64,000 nucleotides of DNA. Source: Prochlorococcus sp. MIT 0604 (GTDB taxonomy: Bacteria > Cyanobacteriota > Cyanobacteriia > PCC-6307 > Cyanobiaceae). The notes under the pieces were generated by a model. That model was given only the letters and a program-made list of their open reading frames with translations. It was not told the origin of the DNA and searched no databases. Location of the stretch: assembly GCF_000757845.1 (NCBI RefSeq), contig NZ_CP007753.1, forward strand, positions 682,001 to 746,000, written 5' to 3'. Positions 51,717 through 62,751 of this stretch are shown here, one piece after another. The stretch's first letter is position 1, and the number at the start of each line of letters is the position of its first letter. The translations under genes were made by a program, and so were the position numbers.

Positions 51717-53513
51717 ATGTCATCTTCGATTAAAGAAATTAGAAATGTTGCTATTATTGCCCACGTAGATCATGGGAAGACTACTCTTGTGGATGCATTG
51801 TTATCTCAATCAGGAATATTTAGAGATAACGAAGTTATTCCTACATGCGTTATGGATTCGAATGATCTTGAAAGAGAAAGAGGAATAACAATACTCTCAA
51901 AAAATACTGCGGTAAACTACAAAGATACCCGTATTAATATTATAGATACACCAGGACATGCAGATTTTGGAGGAGAAGTTGAGAGGGTTTTGGGAATGGT
52001 GGATGGTTGTCTGCTTATAGTCGATGCAAATGAGGGGCCTATGCCACAAACAAGATTTGTTTTAAAAAAAGCGCTAGAAAAAGGACTTAGGCCTATAGTT
52101 TTTGTGAATAAAATTGATAGACCAAGAGTAGTTCCTGAAATAGCAATAGATAAGGTATTGGATTTGTTCTTAGAATTAGGCGCTGATGATGATCAATGTG
52201 ATTTCCCTTATCTTTTTGGAAGCGGGCTATCTGGTTTTGCAAAAGAAGAGATGGAATCAAATAGTGACAATATGATGCCTCTTTTTGAGGCTATTCTCAG
52301 ACATGTTCCACCTCCAGTAGGTGATACCAAAAAGCCTCTTCAGCTACAAATAACTACTCTAGACTATTCTGATTTCTTAGGCAGAATTGTAATTGGGAAA
52401 ATTCATAATGGAACTATAAAAAACGGTCAACAAGCTAGTTTAATTAAAGAAAATGGTAAAACTATTAAAGGTAAGGTTAGTAAACTACTAGGATTCGAAG
52501 GATTACAAAGGATTGATATAAATGAAGCATTCGCAGGAGATATCGTTGCCGTTTCTGGTTTCGATGACGTCAATATCGGTGAAACCATAGCATGTCCCGA
52601 TTCTCCCCATCCACTTCCATTAATCAAAGTTGATGAACCTACGTTAAATATGACTTTTGTTGTTAACGATTCTCCATTTGCGGGTAAAGAGGGGAAATTT
52701 GTTACTAGTAGACAATTAAAAAATAGATTGGAAAGGGAACTTTTGACAAATGTTGCTCTAAGGGTCGAAGAAACTGATTCTCCTGATAGGTTCTCAGTTT
52801 CAGGAAGAGGAGAATTACATTTAGGTATTTTGATTGAGACTATGAGAAGAGAAGGATTCGAGTTTCAAATCTCACAACCTCAAGTAATTTTTAGAGAGAT
52901 TGATAATGTTGAATGTGAGCCTATTGAGACTTTGGTTTTAGATGTGCCTGAAGTATCCGTTGGCTCGTGTATAGAGAAACTTGGATCGAGAAAAGCCGAG
53001 ATGAAAAACATGCAGACAAGTTCAGATGGGAGAACTCAATTAGAATTTCTTGTGCCATCGAGAGGACTTATTGGATTTCGCGGGGAATTTGTTCGGATAA
53101 CAAGAGGCGAAGGTATCATGAGTCACTCTTTTTATGAATATAAACCTAAAACAGGAGATTTTGAAACCAGGAGAAATGGAGTTCTTATAGCTTTTGAGGA
53201 AGGTGTTGCCACATTTTATGCATTAAAGAATGCTGAAGATAGGGGAGTTTATTTTATTAAACCAGGAGTAAAAGTTTACAAAGGAATGATAATTGGAGAG
53301 AATAATAGACCTCAAGATCTTGAGTTGAATATATGTAAAACTAAGCAGTTGACTAATATGAGGTCTGCAGGGGCAGAGGAACTTGATACATTGCAGTCAC
53401 CTGTTGATATTACGCTTGAAAGAGCACTAGAATATATCGGTCCAGATGAAATGCTTGAGGTAACACCAGATTCAATAAGAATGAGAAAAAAAAATAAAAA
53501 GAAAAAAAATTAA
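51717..53513 (+). CDS. typA: GTP-binding protein TypA/BipA
   Basis: 598 residues. G-domain motifs AHVDHGKTT, the RERGITI switch, DTPGHADFGGEV and NKID are present, followed by EF-G-like domains and a C-terminal TypA domain (VPSRGLIGFRGEF). It is a ribosome-binding GTPase for subunit assembly and stress. A 130-base upstream gap holds only a 13-codon frame. Confidence 0.96.
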   Translation: MSSSIKEIRNVAIIAHVDHGKTTLVDALLSQSGIFRDNEVIPTCVMDSNDLERERGITILSKNTAVNYKDTRINIIDTPGHADFGGEVERVLGMVDGCLLIVDANEGPMPQTRFVLKKALEKGLRPIVFVNKIDRPRVVPEIAIDKVLDLFLELGADDDQCDFPYLFGSGLSGFAKEEMESNSDNMMPLFEAILRHVPPPVGDTKKPLQLQITTLDYSDFLGRIVIGKIHNGTIKNGQQASLIKENGKTIKGKVSKLLGFEGLQRIDINEAFAGDIVAVSGFDDVNIGETIACPDSPHPLPLIKVDEPTLNMTFVVNDSPFAGKEGKFVTSRQLKNRLERELLTNVALRVEETDSPDRFSVSGRGELHLGILIETMRREGFEFQISQPQVIFREIDNVECEPIETLVLDVPEVSVGSCIEKLGSRKAEMKNMQTSSDGRTQLEFLVPSRGLIGFRGEFVRITRGEGIMSHSFYEYKPKTGDFETRRNGVLIAFEEGVATFYALKNAEDRGVYFIKPGVKVYKGMIIGENNRPQDLELNICKTKQLTNMRSAGAEELDTLQSPVDITLERALEYIGPDEMLEVTPDSIRMRKKNKKKKN

Positions 53514-53524
53514 TAATTAGTTTC

Positions 53525-53893
53525 ATGAACGAAGAAAGTACAAAAAGTTTAAAAGATTCCCTTTATACTGCTTTAAATCTTTTTAATAATCATGAATGGT
53601 ATGAGGCTCATGATGCTTTTGAAGAAATATGGAATTCCGTTGATGGTGACGAAAGACAAGTTATCCAGGGGATTTTACAAGTATCTGTTTCTCAGTTTCA
53701 TTTAAGTAAAGGTAATTTAAATGGAGCTACTATTTTGCTTGGAGAGGGTTTAGGTAGAATAAAAACTAGAACTAAGATTAATTTAGGTATTGACCTTGAA
53801 TCCTTCTGCCGATGTTTAGAAGATTTATTGAGGAAATTACAATATAAAGAGCTATTAAATGAGAACGATAAGCCTTTTCTGAAAACTCTTTGA
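53525..53893 (+). CDS. DUF309 family protein
   Basis: 122 residues. FNNHEWYEAHDAFEEIWNSV and QGILQVSVSQFHLSKGNLNG are DUF309, a helical family that can be fused to other domains in cyanobacteria. It starts 11 bases after typA. Function unknown. Confidence 0.85.
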   Translation: MNEESTKSLKDSLYTALNLFNNHEWYEAHDAFEEIWNSVDGDERQVIQGILQVSVSQFHLSKGNLNGATILLGEGLGRIKTRTKINLGIDLESFCRCLEDLLRKLQYKELLNENDKPFLKTL

Positions 53894-53987
53894 TAAATAT
53901 GAATACATCTTTATCTTCAATTGAATTAATATTTTCAATTTTATTTTTTTTTCAAGGAAACGAGAAAACTTATCGATCTCAAAGGAA

Positions 53988-54716
53988 ATGAATCTAAAAA
54001 TTAATAATGTATCTCTTTCAATTAAAGGAAGGTTAATCGTAAATGATGTTTTCTTAACTGTAAATCCAGGGGAAGTTGTAGGTTTGATGGGACCCAACGG
54101 TGCTGGGAAAACTACTACTTTTAATCTTGCCGTAGGGAATATAAAACCTGATAAAGGTGAAATTTTTATGAATGGTAAAAATATAACCAATCTTCCTCTC
54201 CCAATTAGATCAAGACTTGGGTTGGGTTATTTAACCCAGGAAGCGAGTATATTTAGAGACCTTACTGTTAAGGATAATATAGATTTGGCATTGCAGAATT
54301 CATCTTTAAGTAGAGCGGCAATTAGAAATAGAAGAGAACAACTAATTAATGAATTTAATTTGAATAATTTTGTGGATAATTATGGTTATCAACTTTCAGG
54401 AGGAGAAAGGCGGAGGTGCGAAATAGCCAGAGCTCTCACTGTAGGTAGAAAAGGACCTAAATATTTGTTGTTAGACGAGCCGTTTGCTGGGATCGATCCT
54501 CTAGCCGTTAATGATTTAAAGAAACTAATTCTTAAATTAAGTAGTGATGGGGTAGGGATTCTTATTACAGACCATAATGTAAGGGAAACCCTTTTAATTA
54601 CAAACAAATCATATGTATTAAGTGAAGGGAAAATTTTAGCTAACGGATCATCAAGTGAATTGGCTGATAATCCAATAGTCAAGAAGTATTATTTAGGAGA
54701 TGATTTCAAACTTTGA
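53988..54716 (+). CDS. lptB: LPS export ABC ATPase LptB
   Basis: 242 residues. Walker A GPNGAGKTT, LGYLTQEASIFRDLTV, signature LSGGERRRCEIARAL, Walker B LLLDEPFAGIDP and H-loop ITDHNVRETL match LptB closely. It drives extraction of lipopolysaccharide from the inner membrane with LptFG. The LptA-like gene is at 10639. Confidence 0.93.
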   Translation: MNLKINNVSLSIKGRLIVNDVFLTVNPGEVVGLMGPNGAGKTTTFNLAVGNIKPDKGEIFMNGKNITNLPLPIRSRLGLGYLTQEASIFRDLTVKDNIDLALQNSSLSRAAIRNRREQLINEFNLNNFVDNYGYQLSGGERRRCEIARALTVGRKGPKYLLLDEPFAGIDPLAVNDLKKLILKLSSDGVGILITDHNVRETLLITNKSYVLSEGKILANGSSSELADNPIVKKYYLGDDFKL

Positions 54717-54827
54717 AATCCTTTTGCTTAATAAATTAAAACTTTATTATTAAAGATTTACTCACATAGAGATGATTTAAATTATTATTTGGATGTCATA
54801 GAACTTAAAACCAGATAAATTTCTTGT

Positions 54828-55757
54828 ATGATTCTAGATAATCTTTTTAAAAATTTAATATACGACCCAGTTTCCGTCTTGGGTCTTTTAGTCTTCTATT
54901 TTTTATTAGTTAACTTACCGATATCATTAGTTGCAGTTTTTAAAAAAAAGTCTTCTATTACTGTAAGAATCTTAACGATTTTAGTGAATTTATTCATATC
55001 ATTACAACTACTTTTTAGATGGTCAATTTCTGGACACTTCCCTATTAGCAATTTATATGAATCTCTTTATTTCCTTACTTGGGGGATCACAATGGGACAA
55101 CTATTGATTGAAAGGGAATATAAATCTCCAATAATTCCTTCGATTGCCATACCTATTGAGTTACTGACTGTGGCTTTTGCCTGCTTTGTTTTGCCTGACG
55201 ATTTGAAAGTATCATCCAACTTGGTTCCAGCTTTAAGATCTAGTTGGTTAGTAATGCACGTTAGTGTCGTAATGCTTAGTTATGCGGCACTAATAATAGG
55301 TTCTTTACTTTCAGTTTCTGTTTTGTTCATTAATAAAAATAAGCCGCTTCAAATCAGAAGTAGTTCTACAGGTATTGGAGGGTTTAAAATTTCTAATAAC
55401 TATCCTGTAAATGGTTTAGTTGAATCTATTGAGTTTTCTTATTCAGAAGAATTAGATACATTAAGTTATCGTTCTATATTAATTGGCTTTGTTCTTCTTA
55501 CTCTTGGTTTAATTTCAGGGGCGGTCTGGGCTAATGAGGCTTGGGGTACATGGTGGAGTTGGGATCCAAAAGAAACATGGGCATTTATCTCATGGCTGTT
55601 TTATGCCGCTTATCTGCATATGAGAATAAGCAAGGGTTGGCAAGGACGCAGACCAGCATTATTAGCATCTACTGGCTTTTTAGTGGTTTTAGTATGTTAT
55701 TTGGGAGTTAATTTCTTAGGAATAGGGTTACATAGTTATGGCTGGATCTTTGGATAA
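54828..55757 (+). CDS. ccsA: Cytochrome c biogenesis protein CcsA
   Basis: 309 residues with about eight membrane helices. The haem-handling WWSWDPKETWAF (tryptophan-rich WWD domain) and flanking His define CcsA (Ycf5) of the system II pathway. It moves haem across the thylakoid membrane to apocytochromes c such as the one at 10285. Convergent with rpe. Confidence 0.93.
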   Translation: MILDNLFKNLIYDPVSVLGLLVFYFLLVNLPISLVAVFKKKSSITVRILTILVNLFISLQLLFRWSISGHFPISNLYESLYFLTWGITMGQLLIEREYKSPIIPSIAIPIELLTVAFACFVLPDDLKVSSNLVPALRSSWLVMHVSVVMLSYAALIIGSLLSVSVLFINKNKPLQIRSSSTGIGGFKISNNYPVNGLVESIEFSYSEELDTLSYRSILIGFVLLTLGLISGAVWANEAWGTWWSWDPKETWAFISWLFYAAYLHMRISKGWQGRRPALLASTGFLVVLVCYLGVNFLGIGLHSYGWIFG

Positions 55758-55781
55758 TTTCTTAATCACCCATAATATTTA

Positions 55782-56537
55782 TTAAGGTTCTGAAAGAACT
55801 ATTCCCTTTTGCGCTTCTCGTGCAACTTTTCTCAAGTCATCACATCCTTCTTTTAATGTTGGGTAAGCAAACATTCCACTACCTGCAATAAAACAATTGG
55901 CACCAGCGTCGGCACATTGTGAGATAGTCCAATTTGCTTTTATCCCCCCATCAACTTCAATATCGACATTTAAGTTTTTTTCGATAATAAAATTTCTTAT
56001 CTCTCTGATCTTATTAAGCATTGTTGGGATATAAGCTTGTCCTCCAAAGCCTGGATTAACTGTCATGACCAAAACATGATCGACCATATCCATAATGTTT
56101 TTAATCATCTCAAAAGGAGTATGAGGGTTTAATGCAACTGAAGGAGATCCTCCTAAATCTCTTATTCTTCCGAGAACTCTATGCAAATGAATATTTGCTT
56201 CGGCATGAGCTATTACTACTCCTGGTTCACCATTTGTCCCTTTTGTAGCATTTACATAAGCTTCAAGCATGGTTTCACAGTTGTACTGGCTGACCATTAA
56301 TTGAGTTTCAAAAGGGACATTGCAATATTTCCTGCATGCAGCAATCATTTCAGGACCGAAAGTGAGATTTGGTACGAAATTTCCATCCATTACATCAAAT
56401 TGAATTCTATCTACCCCAGCTTCCTCGAGTTCTTTCACACATGCCCCCATGTTTGCCCAATCTGCTGGTAAAACTGAAGGAATTATTTGAATTGGTCTAT
56501 TAGCACCAGTTAAATTTGCTTGATTTGACTCAGTCAT
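55782..56537 (-). CDS. rpe: Ribulose-phosphate 3-epimerase
   Basis: 251 residues. IIPSVLPADW, IQFDVMDGNFVPNLTFGPEM, VLVMTVNPGFGGQAYI and VDGGI are the metal- and substrate-binding segments of the TIM barrel. It interconverts ribulose-5-P and xylulose-5-P in the Calvin and pentose phosphate cycles. Divergent from glpX, with a 187-base shared promoter region. Confidence 0.97.
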   Translation of the reverse strand: MTESNQANLTGANRPIQIIPSVLPADWANMGACVKELEEAGVDRIQFDVMDGNFVPNLTFGPEMIAACRKYCNVPFETQLMVSQYNCETMLEAYVNATKGTNGEPGVVIAHAEANIHLHRVLGRIRDLGGSPSVALNPHTPFEMIKNIMDMVDHVLVMTVNPGFGGQAYIPTMLNKIREIRNFIIEKNLNVDIEVDGGIKANWTISQCADAGANCFIAGSGMFAYPTLKEGCDDLRKVAREAQKGIVLSEP

Positions 56538-56654
56538 TTAATTTTTAAAATATTTAATAAAGATACTATATTTAGTTGTTTATTCCTAATTTCAAGTCAC
56601 GGCCTGATAAAGTAACAGCTGTGAAGAGTTTAAAAAAGCTTACTAGCATAATAA

Positions 56655-56685
56655 TTCTCATAAAAAATGCCATTTTTCATGAGAT
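56655..56685. promoter_or_regulatory. Near-perfect dyad in the rpe-glpX promoter region
   Basis: TCTCATAAAAAATG (56656-56669) and CATTTTTCATGAGA (56671-56684) are inverted with one mismatch. It is not followed by a T run, so it is not a terminator. It lies 40 bases before the glpX start and could be an operator for either gene. Inference. Confidence 0.35.
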
Positions 56686-56724
56686 CATACTCAAAACCTT
56701 TTAGAAAATCCTCAAAATTTAATT

Positions 56725-57726
56725 GTGAATCAAACTTTAATTCAAGAAATTCTCGAAGTTGTCGAGCAAGCTGCTATTGCCTCAGCAAAACTAACAGGAC
56801 TTGGTCAAAAAGATGAAGCTGATGCTGCAGCTGTCGAAGCGATGAGATTGCGCATGGGCAAAATTGAAATGAAAGGGAAAATTGTTATTGGAGAAGGTGA
56901 AAGAGATGAAGCACCTATGCTTTATATAGGTGAAGAGGTTGGGAGTGGAAGTGGCCCAGGTGTAGACTTTGCAGTAGATCCTTGTGAAGGGACTAATCTT
57001 TGTGCGAATAATCAAAGAGGCTCTATGGCGGTTTTAGCTGCCTCTGATACGGGTGGCCTTTTCAATGCTCCTGACTTTTACATGAACAAATTAGCAGCGC
57101 CTCCTGCGGCCAAAGGTAAAGTAGATATAAGAAATTCAGCTACTGAAAACTTGAAGATACTAAGTGATTGCTTGGGTCTTTCTATTGATGAGCTTACTGT
57201 TGTTGTAATGGATAGGACTAGGCATAAAGATTTAATTAAAGAGATTCGAGGATGTGGTGCAAAAGTACAACCGATTTCTGATGGTGATGTTCAAGCTGCG
57301 ATTGCATGTGGTTTCGCAGGAACTGGAACACATTGCTTGATGGGTATAGGTGCAGCTCCTGAGGGTGTTATTTCAGCTGCTGCAATGAGAGCTCTTGGTG
57401 GACACTTTCAAGGACAACTAGTTTATGATCCAGCAATCGCTCAAACTTCTGAATGGGCTGATTACACAAAAGAAGGAAATATTAAACGTCTTAATGAAAT
57501 GGGCATAACCGATATAGATAAAATCTATGAAGCTAATGAATTGGCATCGGGGGAAAATGTTGTTTTCGCTGGAAGTGGAATAACTGATGGATTACTATTT
57601 GACGGAGTTAAATTTGAAAGGGATTGTGTTAGAACAAGCAGTCTTGTTATTAGTACATTAGATAGTACTGCAAGGTTTACAAATACTGTACATATAAAAG
57701 ATGGTGCTAAGAGTATCAGCCTTTAA
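56725..57726 (+). CDS. glpX: Class II fructose-1,6-/sedoheptulose-1,7-bisphosphatase
   Basis: 333 residues from [21 protein letters not shown], the [12 protein letters not shown] metal site and [12 protein letters not shown] are GlpX segments. In cyanobacteria this one enzyme does both FBPase and SBPase steps of the Calvin cycle. hemA follows 18 bases later. Confidence 0.96.
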   Translation: MNQTLIQEILEVVEQAAIASAKLTGLGQKDEADAAAVEAMRLRMGKIEMKGKIVIGEGERDEAPMLYIGEEVGSGSGPGVDFAVDPCEGTNLCANNQRGSMAVLAASDTGGLFNAPDFYMNKLAAPPAAKGKVDIRNSATENLKILSDCLGLSIDELTVVVMDRTRHKDLIKEIRGCGAKVQPISDGDVQAAIACGFAGTGTHCLMGIGAAPEGVISAAAMRALGGHFQGQLVYDPAIAQTSEWADYTKEGNIKRLNEMGITDIDKIYEANELASGENVVFAGSGITDGLLFDGVKFERDCVRTSSLVISTLDSTARFTNTVHIKDGAKSISL

Positions 57727-57744
57727 AAATTCATTGTTGATATT

Positions 57745-59055
57745 ATGCATATTGTTGTCGTCGGACTGAGTCATCGCACGGCACCTGTTGAAGTGCGTGA
57801 GAAGCTAAGTATTCCTGACCAATCCATAACAGAATCATTGAAAGCATTAAAAACTTTCTCTGATGTATTAGAGGTGTCAATCTTAAGTACTTGTAATAGG
57901 TTGGAAATATATGCACTAGTAAAGGATAAAAATACTGGAATTTCATCTATAAAAGAATTTATATCAGAATATTCTGGAATTATTTTTGAAGATTTAAATC
58001 CACATCTTTTTTGCTTTAGACAGGAAGAAGCAGTTTTGCATTTGATGAAAGTCTCGGCAGGACTAGATAGCCTCGTTTTAGGGGAAGGACAAATTCTTTC
58101 GCAGGTAAAAAAAATGATGAGATTAGGTCAAGAGAATCAATCTACTGGACCAATTCTTAATAGATTATTAACTCAATCAGTTAGTACAGGTAAAAAAGTA
58201 AGATCTGAAACAAATTTAGGAACTGGAGCAGTATCAATTAGTTCAGCAGCGGTAGAACTTGCTCAATTAAAAATTGGCCAAGAAAAGGGTTTTGATACTC
58301 TTGTAAGTTTGGAATCAGAGAACGTTCTTGTTGTTGGTGCCGGGCGAATGAGTAGGCTTTTAATAACTCATTTAAAATCAAAAGGATGTCATAAACTTAT
58401 ACTTTTAAATAGAAATATTGATAGAGCATTAAATCTTGCTCAAGACTTCCCTGATTTAGAGATTGTTTGTAGAGGATTAAACGAATTAGAAGAAAACATA
58501 TCACTATCTTCCATTGTTTTTACAAGTACTGCTTCTGAAGAGCCAATTATTGATCTTGCAAAAATTGAAAAATTAAATTTGAGTAATAGACTTAAATTTA
58601 TTGATATTGGTGTACCGAGAAATATATCTAATAATGTCAAACAACATGAATTTGTAAAATCATATGATGTTGATGACTTGCAAGAAGTCGTTTCACGAAA
58701 TCAAGAATTTAGACAGAAAATAGCGAAGGAAGCGGAATCTTTAGTAGAAGAAGAAAGGATCATTTTTCTAGAATGGTGGGCAAGTTTAGAGGCGGTTCCA
58801 GTAATTAATAAACTTAGATCAGATTTGGAGTTGATTAGAAAAGAAGAATTGCAAAAAGCACTTAGTAGGATGGGACCAGATTTTTCGGCTCGAGAAAGAA
58901 AAGTTGTCGAAGCACTTACTAAAGGAATTATCAATAAAATACTTCACACTCCTGTTACCAAGTTAAGAAGTCCTCAATCAAGAGAAGAGAGACAAGTTTC
59001 TTTGAAAATCGTTGAAAAATTGTTTTCTTTGGTAGAAGAGGACAAAAATAACTAA
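57745..59055 (+). CDS. hemA: Glutamyl-tRNA reductase
   Basis: 436 residues. The nucleophile is Cys50 in STCNRLEIY. GLSHRTAPVEVREK, LDSLVLGEGQILSQVK and the GAGRMSRLL Rossmann motif are present. It makes glutamate-1-semialdehyde, the first committed step to haem, chlorophyll and bilins. It follows glpX closely. Confidence 0.97.
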   Translation: MHIVVVGLSHRTAPVEVREKLSIPDQSITESLKALKTFSDVLEVSILSTCNRLEIYALVKDKNTGISSIKEFISEYSGIIFEDLNPHLFCFRQEEAVLHLMKVSAGLDSLVLGEGQILSQVKKMMRLGQENQSTGPILNRLLTQSVSTGKKVRSETNLGTGAVSISSAAVELAQLKIGQEKGFDTLVSLESENVLVVGAGRMSRLLITHLKSKGCHKLILLNRNIDRALNLAQDFPDLEIVCRGLNELEENISLSSIVFTSTASEEPIIDLAKIEKLNLSNRLKFIDIGVPRNISNNVKQHEFVKSYDVDDLQEVVSRNQEFRQKIAKEAESLVEEERIIFLEWWASLEAVPVINKLRSDLELIRKEELQKALSRMGPDFSARERKVVEALTKGIINKILHTPVTKLRSPQSREERQVSLKIVEKLFSLVEEDKNN

Positions 59056-59185
59056 TTTTTCTCAATTTATATTAAGTTTTTCTAGTGATTTATCGAAATA
59101 CCTTTGTAAACTGACCATTAGTATTTCTAAATATGCCCATAATCAGTTACTTTAAGTAGTTGTATATCTACCTCCATTAGATTTA

Positions 59186-60481
59186 ATGAAGCGTGTGTTG
59201 GCCATAATCCTCGGCGGAGGAAAAGGTTCTAGACTTTACCCTTTAACAAAAATGAGGGCTAAACCTGCTGTGCCTTTGGCAGGTAAGTATCGTTTAATAG
59301 ATATCCCAATTAGTAATTGTATAAATTCTGGTATAGAAAAAATGTACGTATTGACCCAGTTCAACAGTGCATCTCTAAATAGACATATAGGAAGGACTTA
59401 TAATTTGAATGGCCCTTTCGGCCAAGGATTTGTGGAGGTTTTAGCCGCGCAACAGACTCCTGATAGTCCTAAATGGTTTGAAGGTACTGCTGATGCTGTA
59501 AGAAAATACCAATGGTTATTTCAAGAATGGGATGTTGATGAATATTTAATATTGTCAGGTGATCAACTGTATAGAATGGATTACAGTTTATTTGTTCAAC
59601 ATCATAGAGATAATGGCGCTGATTTAACTGTTGCAGCTTTGCCTGTTGATGAAGCTCAAGCAGAGGGTTTTGGCCTCATGAGAACAGACGATCTAGGAAA
59701 TATAAAAGAATTCAGTGAAAAGCCCACTGGAGAGAAGTTGAAGGCAATGGCAGTTGATACTTCAAAATTTGGATTAAGTAAAGAGTCAGCTACTGAAAAA
59801 CCCTATCTAGCCTCTATGGGTATTTACGTTTTTAGCAGAAATACTCTTTTCGATCTTTTAAATAAATTTCCTAGTTATACAGATTTTGGTAAGGATATAA
59901 TTCCTGAAGCCCTCAATAGGGGGGACATACTTAAAAGTTATGTATTCGATGATTACTGGGAAGATATCGGTACCATTGGGGCATTCTTTGAGTCAAACCT
60001 TGCCTTGACTGAGCAACCAAAACCTCCATTTAGTTTTTATGATGAAAAATTCCCAATTTATACAAGACCAAGATTTCTTCCCCCTTCTAAACTAGTAGAT
60101 GCTCAAATTACTGATTCAATAGTTTGTGAAGGTACAATCTTAAAGTCATGTAGTATTTTGCATTGTGTTTTAGGTGTAAGAAGCAGGATTGAAAGTGATT
60201 CGGTTCTTGAGGACACTCTTGTTATGGGTGCCGATTTCTTTGAATCGCCTGAAGAGAGGATTGAATTAAGAAAAGGAGGAGGAACACCTCTCGGAGTAGG
60301 GGAAGGAACCACTGTAAAAAGAGCAATTCTTGATAAGAATACAAGAATTGGTGATAATGTCGTGATCATTAATAAAGATCGAGTAGAAGAAGCAGATAAG
60401 CCAGAATTAGGTTTCTATATCAGAAATGGAATTGTCGTAGTAGTTAAAAATGCAACTATTGCAAACGGAACTGTTATTTAA
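59186..60481 (+). CDS. glgC: Glucose-1-phosphate adenylyltransferase
   Basis: 431 residues. [31 protein letters not shown] and the [10 protein letters not shown] segment, plus a C-terminal beta-helix. It makes ADP-glucose for glycogen; activation by 3-phosphoglycerate is usual. A 130-base gap separates it from hemA. Confidence 0.97.
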   Translation: MKRVLAIILGGGKGSRLYPLTKMRAKPAVPLAGKYRLIDIPISNCINSGIEKMYVLTQFNSASLNRHIGRTYNLNGPFGQGFVEVLAAQQTPDSPKWFEGTADAVRKYQWLFQEWDVDEYLILSGDQLYRMDYSLFVQHHRDNGADLTVAALPVDEAQAEGFGLMRTDDLGNIKEFSEKPTGEKLKAMAVDTSKFGLSKESATEKPYLASMGIYVFSRNTLFDLLNKFPSYTDFGKDIIPEALNRGDILKSYVFDDYWEDIGTIGAFFESNLALTEQPKPPFSFYDEKFPIYTRPRFLPPSKLVDAQITDSIVCEGTILKSCSILHCVLGVRSRIESDSVLEDTLVMGADFFESPEERIELRKGGGTPLGVGEGTTVKRAILDKNTRIGDNVVIINKDRVEEADKPELGFYIRNGIVVVVKNATIANGTVI

Positions 60482-60577
60482 ATCTTTTCGATCATTTTTC
60501 GCTGACATAAGTATTTTTTTTTGAGCAATTTTGTTGAGTTGTAGGCACACTATATTTATTGAGTTTTTTAATTTTTT

Positions 60578-61996
60578 ATGTCCAAGGCACATTTTGGTTT
60601 AATAGGTCTTGGTGTTATGGGCGAAAATTTAGTTCTTAACGCAGAGAGAAATGGATTTTCTAGTGTAGTTTTTAATAGGACTTATTCAAAAACTGAAGAA
60701 TTTTTGCAAGGTCGTGGCCTTGGTAAGAATATAGAAGGAGCTGAAACCCTTCAAGAATTTGTTAATAAGCTAGAGAGACCTAGAAGAATCCTAATGATGG
60801 TAAAAGCTGGACCCGCAACAGATGCTGTTATAGATAATGTTTCTGGATATCTCGAGGAAGGAGATTTATTAATAGATGGAGGTAATTCTCAATATAAAGA
60901 TACAGAAAGAAGGGTAAATAATCTTGAAAGTAAAAGTTTTGGATACATTGGAATGGGAGTCTCTGGGGGTGCCAAAGGAGCTCTAGAGGGTCCAAGCATG
61001 ATGCCCGGTGGTACTAAGGCTTCATATGATGCAATAGAGAGCTTACTAACAAAAATGGCTGCCAAAGTTGAAGACGGACCATGTGTTGCATATGTTGGCC
61101 CAGGCGGCTCAGGTCATTTTGTAAAAACTGTTCATAATGGAATTGAATATGGAATTGAACAAATACTTGCAGAAGCTTACGACCTTATGAAGAGAGTCAA
61201 AGGTATGAATGGAGAGCAGATGTCAGAGGTATTTGGTATTTGGAATAATACTGATGAATTAGCTTCTTATCTTGTTGAGATAACAGAGATTTGTCTAAAT
61301 ACAAAAGATGATATAACTGGACATGATATCGTGGAAAAAATATTAGATAAAGCTGGCCAGAAAGGTACAGGTTTATGGACTGTTGTGAGTGCTCTAGAGC
61401 TGGGGGTATCAGTCCCAACTATTTATGCATCTTTAAATGCAAGAGTAATGAGTTCTTTAAAAGAGCAACGTAGTGAGATTGAAAAAACTATTCCATCTAA
61501 AGAGATAGAGGATTTTGATTTAGGAAATGTATCAGATGGAATGAAACCTTTATTTGATGCTGTAGTCCTTGCCACAATTGCTAGCTATGCCCAAGGTATG
61601 GATATTTTAAGAGAAGCATCTGCAGTATATAACTATGGTTTGAATATGCCGTCAATTGCACAAATATGGAAAGGTGGTTGCATAATTAGATCAAAATTAT
61701 TAAGTAAAATTCAAGATGCTTATAACAAAGATCCTGATCTAAAAAATTTAATTTTTGATGATTGGTTTAATAATGAAATTGCGACTAGATTAGATAACTT
61801 AGCTAAGGTAGTTTCTCTATCCACAAAGGCAGGTATACCAGTCCCATGTTTATCCAGTACTTTAGATTATTTGAATAGTTATAGAACCAATAGACTTCCT
61901 CAGAATCTTGTGCAGGCAATGAGAGACTGTTTTGGCTCTCATACATATGAAAGAATTGATAAGGAAGGTAGTTTTCATACTGAATGGATGAAATGA
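60578..61996 (+). CDS. gnd: 6-phosphogluconate dehydrogenase
   Basis: 472 residues. The NADP site GLGVMGENL, GGNSQYKDT, GVSGGAKGALEGPSMMPGG and a long helical C-terminus are typical. It forms ribulose-5-P and NADPH in the oxidative pentose phosphate pathway. Its stop overlaps the pgl start. Confidence 0.97.
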   Translation: MSKAHFGLIGLGVMGENLVLNAERNGFSSVVFNRTYSKTEEFLQGRGLGKNIEGAETLQEFVNKLERPRRILMMVKAGPATDAVIDNVSGYLEEGDLLIDGGNSQYKDTERRVNNLESKSFGYIGMGVSGGAKGALEGPSMMPGGTKASYDAIESLLTKMAAKVEDGPCVAYVGPGGSGHFVKTVHNGIEYGIEQILAEAYDLMKRVKGMNGEQMSEVFGIWNNTDELASYLVEITEICLNTKDDITGHDIVEKILDKAGQKGTGLWTVVSALELGVSVPTIYASLNARVMSSLKEQRSEIEKTIPSKEIEDFDLGNVSDGMKPLFDAVVLATIASYAQGMDILREASAVYNYGLNMPSIAQIWKGGCIIRSKLLSKIQDAYNKDPDLKNLIFDDWFNNEIATRLDNLAKVVSLSTKAGIPVPCLSSTLDYLNSYRTNRLPQNLVQAMRDCFGSHTYERIDKEGSFHTEWMK

Positions 61997-62721
61997 TTGA
62001 AAAGGTCAAAAATGGATACACCTTAAATATTTACAAAGACAAGTTAGAACTATCAACAGCGGTTTTTAAGTTTATTCAAAGCCATATTATTCATACTTTA
62101 AAAAAGAAAGATAGATTCAAATTTTGTGTAAGTGGAGGTTCAACTCCTAAATCTGTGTATCGTCTCTTATCTAATAATGATCTTCAATGGGATATGGTTG
62201 ATGTCTTTTTAGGAGATGAAAGATGTGTTGATCCAAATTCAGAATTAAGTAACTCGTTAATGTTGAGAAATTCTTTGCTAACTAATTTTGGATCTAAAGC
62301 TTATTTTTATGAAATTTTCAATGATTTAAACGCTGATGATGAAACTACTAAAAATCAATTTATTTCTAAATTATTTGAAAAATGCGGAACAAACCCTCCA
62401 ACTTTTGATTTAACATTATTAGGTCTTGGAGATGATGGTCATACAGCCTCACTATTCCCTTATCAGAAAAATAACAATATAGATGATTTTGTTATTTTTA
62501 ATGAAGGTAAAGGTTTAAAAAGAATTTCATTAACTCCAAAGGTTCTTTCAGCTTCTTCAAAGATAGTATTTTTAGTTAGTGGAGCTTCTAAAAGAATTGC
62601 TCTTGAGAGGTTATTAGATGAAAAAGAGCCACCAGATAGAACACCATCAAAATTAATAAAATCTATTAATCAAATTTCAATATTTTGTGATCAGGAATCA
62701 GCAAAAGAATTAGAAATTTAG
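61993..62721 (+). CDS. pgl: 6-phosphogluconolactonase
   Basis: 242 residues from the ATG at 61993, which overlaps the gnd TGA (ATGA). An in-frame ATG at 61984 is possible but the overlap start is more usual. SGGSTPKSVY, LGDERCV and LLGLGDDGHTASLFP are family segments. It hydrolyses 6-phosphogluconolactone, the step before Gnd. Confidence 0.95.
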   Translation: MIEKVKNGYTLNIYKDKLELSTAVFKFIQSHIIHTLKKKDRFKFCVSGGSTPKSVYRLLSNNDLQWDMVDVFLGDERCVDPNSELSNSLMLRNSLLTNFGSKAYFYEIFNDLNADDETTKNQFISKLFEKCGTNPPTFDLTLLGLGDDGHTASLFPYQKNNNIDDFVIFNEGKGLKRISLTPKVLSASSKIVFLVSGASKRIALERLLDEKEPPDRTPSKLIKSINQISIFCDQESAKELEI

Positions 62722-62751
62722 TTAAAGTCTATTAATAATTTAAATTATTTA

